From: Arthrobacter sp. StoSoilB22
Lineage (GTDB): Bacteria; Actinomycetota; Actinomycetes; Actinomycetales; Micrococcaceae
Reading direction: 5' to 3'
DNA: 64,000 nt
Assembly (NCBI RefSeq): GCF_019977315.1
Contig: NZ_AP024652.1
Span: 2,914,001 to 2,978,000, forward strand
Part shown: one piece after another, positions 28,106-38,744 of the stretch
Layout: each line of letters begins with the position of its first letter
Position numbering within the stretch: position 1 is the first letter of the stretch
Program-made: the position numbers and the translations under genes
The notes under the pieces: model-generated
Database searches by the model: none
What the model was told of the DNA's origin: nothing
What the model saw: the letters and a program-made list of their open reading frames with translations, nothing else

Positions 28106-30847
28106 TTAGCGACGCTTCTTCTTTGCCTGTTTCCGCTGATCCTGACTTGCTGCTTTAGCAGGATTTCCGGACCGGCCCGATGCCCTACCCTCAATGCGCG
28201 TCTGGGTCGCTCCGTCTTCTCCGGGCGCGGTGTACTGCAGCTGCGCGGGCTTCTCCGGCGCCTGAAGGCCCGCCGCACGGATCTGAGGATCGTGGTGCTC
28301 TGTGTGTGCGCCGGAAGCCGAATCGTCTGCCACCACTACGTCTTCGGCTGGTGTTACTTCGACTTCCAGGTTGTAGAGGAATCCGATACTTTCCTCACGA
28401 ATGGCTTCCATCATGCTCTGGAACATGACAAACCCTTCGCGCTGGTATTCCACCAGGGGATCACGCTGGGCCATGGCACGAAGTCCGATTCCCTCTTTGA
28501 GGTAATCCATCTCGTAGAGGTGTTCCTGCCATTTACGCCCAAGGACCGAAAGCACAACCCGCCGCTCAAGCTCACGCATGCTCTCGGCGCCGATGGATTC
28601 TTCCCGCGCCTGGTAGACAAGCCGGGCGTCAGAGAGGATTTCCTCCCTCAGGAATTCTGCCGTGACCCTGGACTTACCGCCGGCTTCGTCAATGATTTCC
28701 TCGGCGGTAACCGTTGCCGGGTACAGGGTCTTCAGGTTTGCCCACAGCTGGTTGTAGTCCCAGTCGTCACCTGACCCCTCGGCCGTAGCGGCATCAATGA
28801 GTGAGTTGATGGTGTCTTCCAAGAAGAACTGCACTTTTTCGTGCAGGTCATCGCCTTCGAGGATGCGACGACGGTCGCCGTAGATCGCTTCACGCTGGCG
28901 GTTGAGGACGTCATCGTACTTGAGGACGTTCTTGCGCTGCTCGGCGTTGCGACCCTCTACTTGGCCTTGCGCCGACGCGATGGCGCGGGATACGAGCTTC
29001 GACTCCAGCGCTACGTCGTCGGGAACGGAGCTGTTCATCAGCCGTTCGGCCGCACCTGAGTTGAACAACCGCATGAGGTCGTCCGTGAGGGAGAGGTAGA
29101 AACGGGATTCGCCAGGGTCACCCTGACGTCCGGAACGTCCGCGCAACTGGTTGTCGATCCGGCGGGATTCGTGGCGCTCGGTGCCAAGCACGTACAGTCC
29201 GCCGAGGTCCAGAACTTCTTCGTGCTCGTCCTTGACGGCCTGCTTGGCTGCAGCCAGGGCCTCGGGCCATGCGGCCTCGTACTCTTCCGAGTTTTCCTCG
29301 GGATCCAACCCACGTTTGGCGAGTTCGGCGATGGCAGTGAACTCGGCGTTGCCGCCGAGCATGATGTCAGTGCCTCGGCCCGCCATGTTGGTTGCTACCG
29401 TAACTGCGCCTTTTCGTCCGGCCTGGGCAACGATGGACGCTTCCCTCGCGTGGTTCTTGGCGTTCAACACCTCATGCCGGATGCCTTCTTTGGCCAAGAG
29501 CTTCGAGAGGTACTCACTCTTTTCAACGCTGGTGGTACCCACCAGTACAGGCTGGCCGTTTTCATGCCGTTCAGCGATGTCCTGAACGACAGCATCAAAC
29601 TTAACTACCTCGTTCTTGTAGACGAGGTCCGGTTGGTCGATGCGCTGCATGTCGCGGTTTGTGGGGATGGGAACGACGCCGAGCTTGTAGGTGCTCATGA
29701 ATTCTGCGGCTTCGGTCTCAGCCGTACCGGTCATGCCAGCGAGCTTGGAGTACATGCGGAAGTAGTTCTGCAGCGTCACCGTAGCGAGCGTCTGGTTCTC
29801 TGCCTTGATCTCTACGTTTTCCTTGGCCTCGATGGCCTGATGCATGCCTTCGTTGTAGCGACGACCGGCCAGGATACGGCCGGTATGCTCGTCAACGATC
29901 AGCACCTCGCCGTCGAGGATGACGTAGTCCTTGTCCCGCTTGAACAGTTCCTTTGCCTTGATCGCATTGTTGAGGAAGCCGATCAACGGCGTGTTGGCAG
30001 ATTCGTAGAGGTTCTGGATGCCGAGGTAGTCCTCTACCTTCTCAATCCCGGCTTCCAGCACGCCCACGGTTCGCTTCTTCTCGTCCACCTCGTAGTCGAC
30101 GTCAGGCTGCAAGCGGAGGACAACTTTGGCAAATTCGCTGTACCACCGGTTGGTGTCGCCTTGCGCAGGACCCGAAATGATCAACGGTGTACGTGCTTCG
30201 TCAATCAGAATGGAGTCCACCTCGTCCACGATCGCAAAGTTGTGCCCGCGCTGGACCAGTTCGCTGGCATCCCAGGCCATGTTGTCGCGCAGGTAATCGA
30301 AGCCGAATTCGTTGTTGGTTCCGTAAGTGATGTCAGCGTTGTACTGCTCGCGGCGTACCGTGGGGTCCTGGTTGGACAGGATGCAGCCACTGGTAAGGCC
30401 AAGGAAACGGTAGACCCTGCCCATGAGTTCGGACTGGTATTCGGCGAGGTAGTCGTTCACCGTGACAACGTGGACACCCTTGCCGGACAGCGCATTGAGG
30501 TATGCGGGAGCTGTGGCAACGAGGGTCTTGCCTTCACCCGTTTTCATTTCCGCGATATTGCCCAGGTGGAGGGCTGCGCCACCCATGAGCTGGACATCGA
30601 AGTGCCTCATTCCCAGCGTTCTGGAGGAGGCCTCACGGACAGCGGCAAAGGCTTCCGGGAGGAGTGCTTCCAAGGTTTCGCCGTCCTGGTGGCGCGACCT
30701 TAGCCGGTCCGTTTCCTCGCGGATTTCAGCGTCCGTGAAGGACTTGAAAGTGTCTTCCAGGGCATTGATGGAATCGGCATAGTTCCGCAGTGTCTTGAGT
30801 GTCTTTTTGTCACCCGTGCGGAGAAGTTTTTCGATTAGTGATGCCAC
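28106..30847 (-). CDS. secA: Preprotein translocase ATPase SecA (SecA1)
   Basis: This 913-residue protein drives post-translational export through SecYEG. It has the N-terminal helix, Walker [10 protein letters not shown] (GEGKT at 104-108), [19 protein letters not shown] near residue 205, [13 protein letters not shown] in the second motor domain, and [20 protein letters not shown]. The C terminus is a basic, glutamine-rich tail without the zinc-binding cysteines of the E. coli protein, as usual in actinobacteria. The GTG start is preceded by GGGAG. Location upstream of hpf, comF and lpqB-mtrBA matches mycobacterial secA1 (Rv3240c), so this should be the housekeeping copy and not SecA2. Confidence 0.98.
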   Translation of the reverse strand: MASLIEKLLRTGDKKTLKTLRNYADSINALEDTFKSFTDAEIREETDRLRSRHQDGETLEALLPEAFAAVREASSRTLGMRHFDVQLMGGAALHLGNIAEMKTGEGKTLVATAPAYLNALSGKGVHVVTVNDYLAEYQSELMGRVYRFLGLTSGCILSNQDPTVRREQYNADITYGTNNEFGFDYLRDNMAWDASELVQRGHNFAIVDEVDSILIDEARTPLIISGPAQGDTNRWYSEFAKVVLRLQPDVDYEVDEKKRTVGVLEAGIEKVEDYLGIQNLYESANTPLIGFLNNAIKAKELFKRDKDYVILDGEVLIVDEHTGRILAGRRYNEGMHQAIEAKENVEIKAENQTLATVTLQNYFRMYSKLAGMTGTAETEAAEFMSTYKLGVVPIPTNRDMQRIDQPDLVYKNEVVKFDAVVQDIAERHENGQPVLVGTTSVEKSEYLSKLLAKEGIRHEVLNAKNHAREASIVAQAGRKGAVTVATNMAGRGTDIMLGGNAEFTAIAELAKRGLDPEENSEEYEAAWPEALAAAKQAVKDEHEEVLDLGGLYVLGTERHESRRIDNQLRGRSGRQGDPGESRFYLSLTDDLMRLFNSGAAERLMNSSVPDDVALESKLVSRAIASAQGQVEGRNAEQRKNVLKYDDVLNRQREAIYGDRRRILEGDDLHEKVQFFLEDTINSLIDAATAEGSGDDWDYNQLWANLKTLYPATVTAEEIIDEAGGKSRVTAEFLREEILSDARLVYQAREESIGAESMRELERRVVLSVLGRKWQEHLYEMDYLKEGIGLRAMAQRDPLVEYQREGFVMFQSMMEAIREESIGFLYNLEVEVTPAEDVVVADDSASGAHTEHHDPQIRAAGLQAPEKPAQLQYTAPGEDGATQTRIEGRASGRSGNPAKAASQDQRKQAKKKRR

Positions 30848-30889
30848 GTGAAATTGCTCCCAGTCTCATGCTGCCGAATTCTGGCTGTT

Positions 30890-32179
30890 TCAGTCTACGG
30901 GAGAGACCAGCGCCACGTTGCCGGGTTCACCTCTGAGCGGACTGCCCGGCTGGACGTATTCTCCCGGGGCAGGACCATCGTTCGCCAAGGCTTCGGACAA
31001 CGCTCCGGCGAGGTCCCCCACTGGCCAGACGACCACCTCCTGGAGGCCGAGCCACGTTGCCATGAGCCTGAGTTCCGCGGCAAGTTCGACGGCGGTATCC
31101 GCTGGCGCGTCCATCTCACCAAAGGCGGAGCGCACCAGAAGCTGACGGGATATCCGATCGGCTTTCAAGTCCACTCTGGCAACGATGGCTTCCCTGAGCA
31201 GGAACGGCAAGACGTAATAGCCGAAACGTCTCTTGGCGGCAGGGGTGTAGATCTCAATCCTGTAATGGAATCCGAATAACTCCTCCAGCCTCCGTCTTTC
31301 GAAGACCAGGGAATCGAATGGGCTCAGGAGGGCCCTGCCTGCTGCTTTTCGCGGCAAGGTGGCATCGACGTGTTGGAAGGTTTCCCTGTCCCATCCCCGA
31401 ACACTAACGCGTTCAAGACGGCCCGCGCGGACCAGGCGTTGCACCGAACCCGCGCCCGCCTTCAAGGGCGTCCGAAAGTAGTCGGAGAAGCACCTTACCG
31501 TGCCAATTCCGTGGGCTCGCGCGGCTGCATCCATGAGCCGGTCAAGGGACGCTTCAGCATCGCCTTCGGGCGGTTGGGCGTCTGGAACAACCCGGGAAGT
31601 GAGGGTGTATTTTCGCTCGAACTGCGCTGTCCTGGAAGCGGCGGAAATCCGGCCTTCCTCGAAGAGGTGCTCCAGCACCCGTTTGACGATATTCCAGTTC
31701 CAGCCCCAGTTATCACGGTCCGGGTCCTCGTCGTGACCGAGTTCTGCAGTCAACTCGGATGCAGTCATGGGAGGCCCTGAAGTGAGCGCAATCAGAATGC
31801 GGTCTTCCATGTCCTGCCGTACGGCCGGATCAAGACGGTGTGCGCCCACCCACGCCCGCTTTTGCCATACGAGCAGGTCCTGGAAATGCTCCGGCCGGAT
31901 AAAGCTCGCCTCGTGTGCCCAGTACTCCATCATTTTGCGTGGCTTGCGGCTGGCCATCGATTGGAGGATGAGGGGATCGTAGTTGCCAAGCCGGGAAAAG
32001 AATGGAAGGTAGTGGCTTCGCGCCACAACGTTGACTGAATCGATTTGGACTAGCTGGATCCGGGCAAAGGTCCGGCCCACCGCCCGTGAAGTCACGGGGC
32101 CGGTGGGCCGGACCTTCGCTAATCCTTGAGCTGCCAATGCGATCCGCCGTGCCTGTGAAAGGCTCAGCGAAACGGTCAT
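30890..32179 (-). CDS. YcaQ/AlkX-type winged-helix DNA glycosylase
   Basis: This 429-residue protein belongs to the HTH_42 (AlkZ/YcaQ) family. The N-terminal winged-helix region contains LVQIDSVNVVARSHYLPFFSRLG, where the Q-I-D triplet (near residues 43-45) matches the QXD catalytic motif of YcaQ/AlkX rather than QXQ of AlkZ. The central KPRKMMEYWAHEASFI and late YYVLPFLLREAIVARVDLKADR are also conserved. YcaQ enzymes unhook interstrand DNA crosslinks made by nitrogen mustards and related agents. It is flanked by secA and hpf in the same direction but with gaps of 42 and 29 bases, so it may share a transcript. The exact lesion in this organism is not known. Confidence 0.88.
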   Translation of the reverse strand: MTVSLSLSQARRIALAAQGLAKVRPTGPVTSRAVGRTFARIQLVQIDSVNVVARSHYLPFFSRLGNYDPLILQSMASRKPRKMMEYWAHEASFIRPEHFQDLLVWQKRAWVGAHRLDPAVRQDMEDRILIALTSGPPMTASELTAELGHDEDPDRDNWGWNWNIVKRVLEHLFEEGRISAASRTAQFERKYTLTSRVVPDAQPPEGDAEASLDRLMDAAARAHGIGTVRCFSDYFRTPLKAGAGSVQRLVRAGRLERVSVRGWDRETFQHVDATLPRKAAGRALLSPFDSLVFERRRLEELFGFHYRIEIYTPAAKRRFGYYVLPFLLREAIVARVDLKADRISRQLLVRSAFGEMDAPADTAVELAAELRLMATWLGLQEVVVWPVGDLAGALSEALANDGPAPGEYVQPGSPLRGEPGNVALVSPVD

Positions 32180-32208
32180 TGAAGTCCCTTCGTACCTAAG
32201 ATGAGGCT

Positions 32209-32937
32209 TTACTTGGCTGTGGCGGCCTGATCATCGGAGCGGTAGGCGTGGATCTTCTCTTCCACGGCTTCCTCGCCGGGCTCGCAGTTGGAGTCGAGGG
32301 TGATCACGCCATAGGTCCAGCCACTGCGCCGATACACAACCGACGGCGCGTTCGTTTCCTTGTCCAGGAACAAGTAGAAGTTGTGTCCAACAAGCTCCAT
32401 GTTGTCCACAGCATCATCGAGGGTCAGCGATGCTGCGGGAAATACTTTCCGGCGGATCAGGACAGGTGAGTCGCCTGCCGGAATGTCGTTCTCGATGTCG
32501 TAAGGAGACCGCTCATCTACCGCCGGTGCGGACTCATGATGATTGCTTGCCTCGACGTAAAGCGGCTCACTCGTACTGGCTGGTTCAAGTGTGGCCGTGG
32601 CTTCGCGCACAGCCTTGGGTGTGTGGCGGCCGTGGTGCACCTTCTTACGGTCCTTCGCACGACGAAGCCGCTCAAGCAGCTTGTTGTACGCCAGGTCGAA
32701 GGCAGCGAACTTGTCGGCGGCTGTGGCCTCGGCACGGATAACGGGGCCCCGGCCCAGGACGGTGACTTCTACGGTGAGCTCGCCAGGCGTCTGCCTGGGG
32801 TTGGTTTCCTTGGAAACCTTTGCGTCAACCCGCTGGACCTTATCCCCCAGCGATTCAATCTTTGAGATTTTTTCGCCGGCATATTCGCGAAAGCGGTCAG
32901 AAACTGTCAGATTTCGTCCGCTGATCATGAACTCCAT
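32209..32937 (-). CDS. hpf: Long-form ribosome hibernation promoting factor
   Basis: This protein has 242 residues from the ATG at 32937, which has GGAGGG five bases upstream; an upstream ATG at 33036 lacks a site. The N-terminal domain (residues 1-100, MEFMISGRNLTVSDRFREY) is the S30AE/YfiA fold that binds the decoding centre. A linker follows, and the C-terminal domain (about 180-235) contains IRRKVFPAASLTLDDAVDNM and RRSGWTYGVITL, which dimerises two 70S ribosomes into 100S particles. Such long HPF proteins replace the RMF/short-HPF pair in Gram-positives. It corresponds in position to Rv3241c, after secA and before comF. Confidence 0.93.
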   Translation of the reverse strand: MEFMISGRNLTVSDRFREYAGEKISKIESLGDKVQRVDAKVSKETNPRQTPGELTVEVTVLGRGPVIRAEATAADKFAAFDLAYNKLLERLRRAKDRKKVHHGRHTPKAVREATATLEPASTSEPLYVEASNHHESAPAVDERSPYDIENDIPAGDSPVLIRRKVFPAASLTLDDAVDNMELVGHNFYLFLDKETNAPSVVYRRSGWTYGVITLDSNCEPGEEAVEEKIHAYRSDDQAATAK

Positions 32938-33079
32938 GGTGCCCTCCAATAACTCAGGTGACACGACAACGGCGCTGTTGGGGGCTTGTCTGACGGACAG
33001 TCGAGCCCCTTTCCGAGCCGCTATCGACAGGTACATCTTTTCTTGGTACCCACAACCGACGTTAGTTCATCGCCACCGG

Positions 33080-34087
33080 TTATTCATCCTTTAGCCACTT
33101 ATTTTTTGATTGAGTCTTAAGGACCGAACCGGGGTGGTCCATGGCCGCTGCGGAAGCGTAGGCTGGTGGCCTCGTGGCTGCGAGTACAACTGCGCCTGAT
33201 ACCAGGCCACCGGCAGCCGTGACCGCCCTTGCCGCCTCAGCGAGTGTGGCACCAGTGGTCAGGACATCGTCAACAAGTATGCATTTGCGGCCTTTGAGCT
33301 TGTCCGCTTGTCCCCGCCGTACTCTCATGGATCCTCGGACCCGGCGGGCGCGCTCACCTCTTCCAAGCCCCTTTTGACCTCCGCCTCTATATCGAACGGA
33401 AGCACGTCCCGGAACTTCGTCACCAAGCCGGGCCGCTCTCTGCCGGACAGCGTCGGGGCCCGCCACAAATATCCTCCACTCCCCCGACTTCTCCAGCACG
33501 TCAAGAATGGGGCAATGGAGCAGCATTCGGCGGATTCGGAGGAAAAAGAGCAGAAGGTGTACCGGGCTGAATCCTCGCCTCCGGAACGCCTTACCGCTAC
33601 TGGGAACGGGCACAAGGCAGTAGCCGGAGCGGCCGCCGATGGCAGCATCCACGGCTTTGCCCAAGCAGGGAGCCAGAACAGAGGCAAGGCGCCATTGGCC
33701 GTGGCTCTTGAACGAGAGGAGGCACCGGGCGAGCTCATCCCGATACGGCCCCGCCGCCACCACCCCGATCTTCGCTGTTCCATTGATGTCAATCAAAGCG
33801 GGTGACTCAAGTTCGGCCCGAAATGGGTGCCGGCACAGCTGACGGATTCTTCTTGCGCAACTGCTGCAAAGCACCGCATCTTCCATCTCACAGCAGACGC
33901 AGTCCACAGGAATGAGCACTGCCAGCAGGTCAACCACAGTGCCATGCAGGGCGGCGATGATCCGGCCCGTTCTTCCTCGAAAAGGGCCACGACGCCGCGC
34001 CCCGGCAGGTTCAGGAAAACCGAGGTCGGGATCGATACGGCGGCGGAGCCGGTTACGGAACCATGGACCAAGGGAGGAGAACGTCAT
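33080..34087 (-). CDS. ComF family phosphoribosyltransferase-like protein
   Basis: This 335-residue protein has an N-terminal extension of about 50 arginine-rich residues, a four-cysteine zinc-type motif (CVCCEMEDAVLCSSC), LLSFKSHGQ, LVPVPSSGKAFRRRGFSP and the PRPP-binding loop CILVDDVLTTGATLAEA. This is the ComF/GntX order. ComF is needed for DNA uptake in naturally competent bacteria, but most actinobacterial copies have no known role. Upstream of the ATG I see no clear ribosome site, so the true start may lie inside the extension. The same gene follows hpf in M. tuberculosis (Rv3242c). Confidence 0.85.
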   Translation of the reverse strand: MTFSSLGPWFRNRLRRRIDPDLGFPEPAGARRRGPFRGRTGRIIAALHGTVVDLLAVLIPVDCVCCEMEDAVLCSSCARRIRQLCRHPFRAELESPALIDINGTAKIGVVAAGPYRDELARCLLSFKSHGQWRLASVLAPCLGKAVDAAIGGRSGYCLVPVPSSGKAFRRRGFSPVHLLLFFLRIRRMLLHCPILDVLEKSGEWRIFVAGPDAVRQRAARLGDEVPGRASVRYRGGGQKGLGRGERARRVRGSMRVRRGQADKLKGRKCILVDDVLTTGATLAEAARAVTAAGGLVSGAVVLAATRPPAYASAAAMDHPGSVLKTQSKNKWLKDE

Positions 34088-34171
34088 TCTGGCAGTTTGA
34101 ACGTGATGTTCGCCTTGAGGAGGGCACGAGGGGAGCTATGTGGATAAAGGAGGGAAACAGGCGCCGGGCGC

Positions 34172-35890
34172 TCACCCCGGGAAGGCTGGTTCGGTAGGTC
34201 CCTTGAGCTGGAGCTCCCAGCCATTTCCGACGCGTTGGAAGATCCCTGCAGCCGACTGTCCGTAAATTTGCTCGGCGCCGTTTCCGACGCTGAGGCTGGT
34301 CAATCCATCCCAAGGGGCCAACTGCTGCGGTTCACCGGATGCCAGCGACAGGAGTTCCGGAACCACTGTTGAAGTAGCCGAGCCGGACATCACCGCCACC
34401 GTGGAGCCGTTGACCCAGGCGCCTTGATCGGCAGCACTACTACTGAGCAGTGTGATGGGAAGCGTGAGGTCCTTGGGAACACCGTCCGGGTTGCGGACGA
34501 TGCCCGTGATCTGCACGGCGGATTTACCGTTTGCCTCGGAAATGACCAAGGCCCTGGTTCCCTCGCGGGAAACCCTGAAATCCTTGACTGTTCGTCCCGT
34601 GAGCCAGGCCGGCGTCATGGTGACACTGGGAATCGCGGCACCTGGAGCTATCCCTGTGGGTTTGTAAGCCACAACTTCGGCGGCACCGGTTGCACCGGGC
34701 CCCGCTGTCCAGACCCAATCGTTCGGACTGAAGGAGGGTCCGGTAAGAGTGCTTCTGGTGGTTAGCTGTCGCGCTGCCTGCCCTGGTTCGATGGAGTAAA
34801 GCGTCGTTTTGTCGCCGTTGAGGAAAGCAGCGGTCTGGGAGACCGGCGACTCAGCGGGCGAGTGGGGACCAAGCCCGGCAACCGACTGTATGTCCGGCAG
34901 CGGAGTGACCCTGTTGTTCTCGTAGCGCACCAGATCGCCATTGTTCACTGCGATCTGGCGGGCAGGAACACTCTTGTCCAGCACCGGGGGCAGAACTGTC
35001 CCGTTGTCTTCAACACGCACCAGGTCCTGGTCGGCACGGAGCTGAACGTTAATGACATCGGGCTGACTACGGAACGTCAGTGCCAACTGATTTTGCATCC
35101 TCTGCCGGTCCTCGGCGGAGGCGTCAAAGAGTTCCTTGGCTGAGAGGTCCACCTGAGCTGCGCCGGAAACAACCGGCACAGATTCCCGTGCGAGCTTCAT
35201 CCCCGATGGGAAGGCGCTGACCACGGCCCCTCGCAGGTAAGGGGCCGGCCCGGCAAGCAACGCGCTGGTCATGGACTTCACGGTGTTCTTCTTGATGAAC
35301 CATCGATAGTCCGGCACCGCGTAGGTAAACGTCGGGTCATAGAAGTAGATGGGGTTGGCCCCGTAAATCACTTTGAACGTCTCTTCGGGGATGGCGGTGC
35401 CATCGGGCACCTTGGAAATACGCCATTCGCCCTCCACCTGCTCGAGCGTCAAGGGGATGGTTTCCTTGGTTCCGGGAGGGAACTGCGTTGCAACGCCGTC
35501 AGCATCCACTGAATAGGCAACGTCGAGCTCGTAAAGGTATTCGTTCTCCCCCGCTGCCTTGACTACCCGTTGCTCGCGAAACACCAAGGCGCGTTTGTCC
35601 GGTTTCCACGTCACCGACTGCGCCTGCGTCAGGAACTGGCGTGCCACGGGGTAGTCATCCTCATAACCGCTACCTGCCATGTAGAAATCCTCGATCACGG
35701 TCTCCGGGCTGGAACCTGCACGCGGAGCGGCAGGGAAAAAGACCGGGGCGTTGGGATTGCCGGCGCCCTCGTCCTTACTCTTGCCAACAGGCCCGGAGCG
35801 GGGAATTTGGGCGCAGGAAGCCAGCAGAATCATCAGCACGGCAAACAATGCGACCACTGCCCTGCCGCGTTGTGACCTTCCCGCACTCAT
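34172..35890 (-). CDS. lpqB: Lipoprotein LpqB (GerMN and beta-propeller domains)
   Basis: This 572-residue protein begins with a basic N terminus and a hydrophobic helix ending in the lipobox LLASC (Cys near 26), so it is a membrane-anchored lipoprotein. Residues about 55-315 form the GerMN-type region, and the rest is the LpqB-type propeller ([17 protein letters not shown]). In mycobacteria LpqB binds the extracellular part of MtrB and modulates MtrAB signalling. Here its ATG overlaps the mtrB stop by four bases, which is in keeping with the known lpqB-mtrA-mtrB unit. Confidence 0.95.
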   Translation of the reverse strand: MSAGRSQRGRAVVALFAVLMILLASCAQIPRSGPVGKSKDEGAGNPNAPVFFPAAPRAGSSPETVIEDFYMAGSGYEDDYPVARQFLTQAQSVTWKPDKRALVFREQRVVKAAGENEYLYELDVAYSVDADGVATQFPPGTKETIPLTLEQVEGEWRISKVPDGTAIPEETFKVIYGANPIYFYDPTFTYAVPDYRWFIKKNTVKSMTSALLAGPAPYLRGAVVSAFPSGMKLARESVPVVSGAAQVDLSAKELFDASAEDRQRMQNQLALTFRSQPDVINVQLRADQDLVRVEDNGTVLPPVLDKSVPARQIAVNNGDLVRYENNRVTPLPDIQSVAGLGPHSPAESPVSQTAAFLNGDKTTLYSIEPGQAARQLTTRSTLTGPSFSPNDWVWTAGPGATGAAEVVAYKPTGIAPGAAIPSVTMTPAWLTGRTVKDFRVSREGTRALVISEANGKSAVQITGIVRNPDGVPKDLTLPITLLSSSAADQGAWVNGSTVAVMSGSATSTVVPELLSLASGEPQQLAPWDGLTSLSVGNGAEQIYGQSAAGIFQRVGNGWELQLKGPTEPAFPG

Positions 35891-37875
35891 GAGATCTCCC
35901 CTGTTCTGCCCTCGCCGGGACCGGGATCTCCCCCGGCGGCTTGGGGTTGCGCCGGAGTGTTGCCGGATTCCGGGGCCAGTACAAGCATCTGCCGTTCGCT
36001 TGGCGACCCGGGAAATTTAATGTCCGCAGGCTCCAACTGAAGGGGAGACTTCACAATGGTGCCGCCTTGCCGCAACGGAAGTGTCAACCGGAAGTTGGAA
36101 CCGGCGCCCTTTCGCCCCCATGCCTGGAGCCAGCCGTTATGGAGCTTGGTGTCCTCGGCAGCGATGGAGAGGCCCAGTCCGCTTCCACCGGTGGTCCGGG
36201 CCCGTGCAGGATCTGCCCGCCAGAACCGGTCGAAAACCCTGGCAGCCTCAGCCTGGGTCATCCCAATACCGTGGTCCCTTACTGACACCGCTACAGCATC
36301 ATGGTTGGCCGCAACGGAGATGTGGATTGGCTTTCCCTCGCCGTGTTCCAGGGCGTTGAGCAACAAGTTACGGAGAATCCGGTCGATCCTGCGCGAATCC
36401 ATCTCCACGATGATGCTCTTCTGGCGGGCGTTCAGTCGCACTTCGGAGCCGTACTCCGCAGCAACCGGTGCCGCACCCTCCATGACGTGCGAGATCACTT
36501 GGAAGATGTCCTGCGGTTCTGCATCAAGGACGGCGGCTCCAGCGTCAAACCGCGAAATCTCCAGCAGATCCGACAGCAAGGACTGAAAGCGCTCAACCTG
36601 GTGGTAGAGCAACTCTGCCGACCTCTTGTTCATGGGATCAAAATCTTCGCGGGCATCGAACAGAACCTCGGCCGCCATGCGCACGGTGGTCAGTGGGGTA
36701 CGCAGTTCATGGGATACATCGGACACAAAGCGCTGTTGCATCTGCGACAGGGTGGCCAATTGGGTGATTTGTTCCTGGAGGCTTGCGGCCATGTGATTGA
36801 AGGACGCGCCCAATCTCGCGACCTCGTCTTCCCCCTTGACCACCATGCGTTCCTGCAACTGGCCGGCAGCAAGCTTTTCCGACACCACGGCAGCATGGCT
36901 TACCGGGCTGACGACGTTACGGGTCACGTACCAGGCGATGGCACCAATCATGAGGACAAGTGCCGCACCACCCGCCCACAGGACGTTCTGGATCTCGTCC
37001 AGTGTCTGTTGGGCTGTGTTGAGGTCGTAGATCAGATATAGCTCGTAGGCTGTTCCGTTGAATGTGACAAGGTTCCCCACGGCAATACCGGGTCTGTCCT
37101 CGTTTCCCACCGGGAACTGTGTGGAGGCCCAAAATTGCTGCTTGCCACCGCTTTGCACGGCCTTGCGCAGCTCGGGGGGAATGACGCGGACCGTTAGTTG
37201 GTCCGAAGCACGTGACTCGACCCACCGGTTACGGGGTTTTGTTTGTTCCGGGGCGGCTTCAAAAACGTATCTACGCTGTATAACCGAGCCGCGGCCTTCC
37301 ACGGCAGTCAACGTGTCATAGACCAGGGTGATCACGCTTGACTGGTCGGTGACCTGCGCGCCGTCGAACGTGTCCTGTACTTGTTTGACGTTGAACCGTG
37401 ACTCGGATTCCGCCTGGGCCAGCCGTTCCTGGAACAGGTTGTTGGCGATTTGGTTGGACAGGTATGCGCCCACAATGGCGAATGATGTCACTGCCAGAAG
37501 CAATGTGGTGAGGACCGTGCGGAACTCCAAGGACCGGCGCCAACGCCGCAACAGTGAACGCCAGACGAAGCGCAGTCCTGGCCGGATTTGCCTCATGCCA
37601 AGAGACACAAGGCGCGTAATCCGAAGGACGAGAATCAGGCCGCGGCGTGTCCAGATCCGTGCCCGGGACAGGAGCCAGGAAAGACTCTTGGTGTTCCTGG
37701 CGGGCCGCTCGTGGGTGGCGCCCACTGGCTCAGGGGAAGTTTCCGGGGACTCTGACTGTGCCGGGGTCACCTGCTCGACTCCGGCCGCGCCGGGATCCTT
37801 GGCCCCCGGGTTCTCGCCCTCCGCGCCGGTCTCTCCGACCGGCGACTCAGGAACCTGCTTTATATCCGACACCAC
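35887..37875 (-). CDS. mtrB: Sensor histidine kinase MtrB
   Basis: This 662-residue membrane kinase has an acidic, proline-rich N-terminal tail (1-60), a first membrane segment about 119-139, an extracytoplasmic sensor region, a second segment near 297-318, a HAMP domain, the HisKA motif [16 protein letters not shown] (His near 389) and HATPase_c with [12 protein letters not shown] and [10 protein letters not shown]. It phosphorylates MtrA and controls cell-wall hydrolases and division in relatives. It is about 95 residues longer than the mycobacterial protein. The GTG used here overlaps mtrA by 29 bases, and a neighbouring GTG is equally possible. The C terminus has a 60-residue low-complexity tail. 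Confidence 0.94.
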   Translation of the reverse strand: MVSDIKQVPESPVGETGAEGENPGAKDPGAAGVEQVTPAQSESPETSPEPVGATHERPARNTKSLSWLLSRARIWTRRGLILVLRITRLVSLGMRQIRPGLRFVWRSLLRRWRRSLEFRTVLTTLLLAVTSFAIVGAYLSNQIANNLFQERLAQAESESRFNVKQVQDTFDGAQVTDQSSVITLVYDTLTAVEGRGSVIQRRYVFEAAPEQTKPRNRWVESRASDQLTVRVIPPELRKAVQSGGKQQFWASTQFPVGNEDRPGIAVGNLVTFNGTAYELYLIYDLNTAQQTLDEIQNVLWAGGAALVLMIGAIAWYVTRNVVSPVSHAAVVSEKLAAGQLQERMVVKGEDEVARLGASFNHMAASLQEQITQLATLSQMQQRFVSDVSHELRTPLTTVRMAAEVLFDAREDFDPMNKRSAELLYHQVERFQSLLSDLLEISRFDAGAAVLDAEPQDIFQVISHVMEGAAPVAAEYGSEVRLNARQKSIIVEMDSRRIDRILRNLLLNALEHGEGKPIHISVAANHDAVAVSVRDHGIGMTQAEAARVFDRFWRADPARARTTGGSGLGLSIAAEDTKLHNGWLQAWGRKGAGSNFRLTLPLRQGGTIVKSPLQLEPADIKFPGSPSERQMLVLAPESGNTPAQPQAAGGDPGPGEGRTGEIS

Positions 37876-38521
37876 GCACCGTCAAAACGACCTCGGGCGC
37901 TTCGGGATCACGTTCAATCTTGGAGCGCAGCCGTTGGACGTGGACATTGACCAGCCGCGTGTCGGCGGCGTGGCGGTATCCCCACACCTGCTCAAGCAGA
38001 AGTTCACGTGTGAACACCTGCCACGGCTTGCGGGCCAACGCAACCAGGAGATCAAATTCTAGGGGAGTCAGCGAGATCCGCTCTCCGCCCCGGGTCACCA
38101 AGTGACCTGCAACGTCAATAGTGACATCGGCAATGCGCAGGGTTTCGGGGGCCTTCTGGTCCCCGGGCCGCAACCGCGCACGAACCCGCGCTACAAGCTC
38201 AGCGGGCTTGAAGGGCTTGGGCACGTAGTCATCGGCGCCGGATTCAAGGCCACGAACCACATCCGAAGTATCAGATTTTGCGGTGAGCATGACGATGGGA
38301 ACGTCCGACTCGCCGCGGATTTGGCGGCATACCTCGATCCCGTCCGAGCCCGGGAGCATCAGGTCCAGGAGCACCAGGTCCGGCTTCGAGGAGCGGAAGA
38401 TCTCCAAGGCCTGGCCGCCGTCTGCGCAGAACACCGGCTCGAAGCCATCATTGCGCAGGACGATGCCAATCATCTCTGCGAGTGCTTCGTCGTCGTCAAC
38501 TACCAGAATGCGTGCCTTCAT
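37847..38521 (-). CDS. mtrA: Response regulator MtrA (OmpR/PhoB family)
   Basis: This protein has 224 residues from MKARILVVDDDEAL, with AAGGGA ten bases upstream; an in-frame ATG at 38599 adds an unlikely peptide. The receiver domain has the acidic pocket VVDDDE and the phosphorylated D53 in LLDLMLPG, then T in MLTAKS and K in DYVPKPFKP. The C-terminal winged helix carries ISLTPLEFDLLVALARKP and LVNVHVQRLRSKIE. MtrA controls genes of cell-wall turnover, DNA replication and osmotic response in actinobacteria. It lies directly upstream of mtrB and lpqB, in the usual order. The intergenic region to the divergent membrane-protein gene (38522-38744) should hold both promoters. Confidence 0.97.
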   Translation of the reverse strand: MKARILVVDDDEALAEMIGIVLRNDGFEPVFCADGGQALEIFRSSKPDLVLLDLMLPGSDGIEVCRQIRGESDVPIVMLTAKSDTSDVVRGLESGADDYVPKPFKPAELVARVRARLRPGDQKAPETLRIADVTIDVAGHLVTRGGERISLTPLEFDLLVALARKPWQVFTRELLLEQVWGYRHAADTRLVNVHVQRLRSKIERDPEAPEVVLTVRGVGYKAGS

Positions 38522-38744
38522 AGTTATATATTCCCTTATCGCCAAGTCTTTGTCCCGTTGGGCGCAGCGCACGGCATGGCGCCCCCGGGGCACTTCCACC
38601 GTACTGCACTGTTGTTCACCACGCTCCGTGATGGCCGCGCGGGCGGCAGGCTATGAGGGACGACGGCGGGACTATAGGCTGGGTGCGAAGGTCCGTGTGG
38701 GGGACGTCGGGAGTCGGCGGGCCGGATCTTATGGGGAGGAAATC

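Noticed and set aside
29171-30703. Open reading frame of 510 codons on the plus strand, opposite secA
   Set aside because: It lies fully antisense to the certain secA gene, has no ribosome site or recognisable family, and follows from the high-GC third codon positions of secA.
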